Below, in pieces: positions 5,082 to 5,398 of a DNA stretch of 5,398 bases. The position numbers were made by a program, and so were the translations under genes. Location: contig CAOJFR010000046.1 in the NCBI GenBank assembly GCA_948434855.1, positions 1-5,398 on the forward strand, read 5' to 3'. The notes under the pieces were generated by a model that saw nothing but the letters and a program-made list of their open reading frames with translations, searched no databases and was not told the DNA's origin. The DNA is from an uncultured Clostridia bacterium. GTDB lineage: Bacteria > Bacillota > Clostridia > Christensenellales > UBA1242. How positions within the stretch are numbered: the first letter of the stretch is position 1; each line of letters begins with the position of its first letter.

Positions 5082-5398
5082 ATGTTAAAATTTAAGAAAA
5101 TAACAAGTGAACACAAAGCAGAATTATTTGCATTAATTGAAAAAGTTTTAAGTGATATTCCAGCAGAGCATTTTATTCCTTATGAAAAATGGGAATATGA
5201 ATCAATGTTTGATGAAGAAAATTATGCTCCACTTTATGGTGCATTTGATGATGAAAAATTAGTTGGAATGGCACAGCTTTATGTTTCGCAAACCATGATG
5301 GAAGACTTCAAAAAAGAGCTTGGTCTTGAAAACTATCTTGTGTGTGAGCTTGGTGGAAATTTGGTACTTCCAGAATATAGAGGTCAGGGCATAACGCC
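5082..5398 (+). CDS. GNAT-family N-acetyltransferase, 3' end outside window
   Basis: The first 105 codons are present and open to the right edge. GNAT enzymes transfer an acetyl group from acetyl-CoA to an amine; the substrate cannot be told here. The protein has an N-terminal strand and helix (MLKFKKITSEHKAELFALIE), then a central strand in which YGAFDDEKLVGMAQLYVS (52-69) shows the usual 'x-x-D-x-K-L-V-G' turn. The acetyl-CoA-binding motif A follows: VCELGGNLVLPEYRGQGI (87-104), with R100-G101-Q102-G103 as the pyrophosphate loop. T105 sits where G or A is common. The gene is cut just after this motif, so the C-terminal half is not visible. ATG 5082 is preceded by GGAG (5074-5077) at a rather short 4-base gap and by a good promoter. 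It appears to be an independent unit, transcribed away from the tRNA gene. Confidence 0.88.
   Translation, partial: MLKFKKITSEHKAELFALIEKVLSDIPAEHFIPYEKWEYESMFDEENYAPLYGAFDDEKLVGMAQLYVSQTMMEDFKKELGLENYLVCELGGNLVLPEYRGQGIT

Overview
The window looks like chromosomal DNA from a low-GC Clostridia-type Firmicute, probably an uncultured or gut lineage. The base composition is strongly AT-rich. Shine-Dalgarno sites are of the GGAGG/AGGTGG type, terminators are short hairpins with T-tracts, and Trp is encoded by TGG with no sign of UGA recoding, which argues against Mycoplasma-like genomes. The order polA then an SLT-type lytic transglycosylase is also reminiscent of Clostridia. The species cannot be fixed from this sequence.

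Layout, left to right. Positions 3-119 hold the last 38 codons of a beta-strand-rich protein that enters from the left. A small lipoprotein gene follows (184-738) and ends in a hairpin terminator. Next comes polA (840-3377) with its own promoter and terminator, encoding a DNA polymerase I that keeps its 5' nuclease and polymerase but has lost proofreading residues. A membrane-anchored lytic transglycosylase (3450-3977) follows, with no Shine-Dalgarno site and a -10-like box almost touching its ATG. An ASCH/PUA-like protein (4050-4421) has a near-consensus promoter. All of these read rightward.

After the ASCH gene the DNA becomes noncoding. It holds an array of twelve 11-bp direct repeats (4450-4581), a weak terminator-like hairpin, and then a leftward tRNA-Leu gene (4710-4793, anticodon AAG) with a clear promoter and terminator. 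The array therefore lies where rightward and leftward transcription converge. Positions about 4860-5030 show no gene or element that I can support. A GNAT acetyltransferase begins at 5082 behind a good extended -10 promoter and runs off the right edge.

The genes do not form one pathway. Nearly every unit has its own promoter or terminator, so this reads as a series of single-gene transcription units for DNA repair and replication, cell-wall remodelling, translation and small accessory functions. No complete new multi-gene system is visible. The most unusual element is the 11-bp repeat array. Next come the A34 leucine tRNA, the possibly leaderless transglycosylase and the ASCH protein with altered signature residues.
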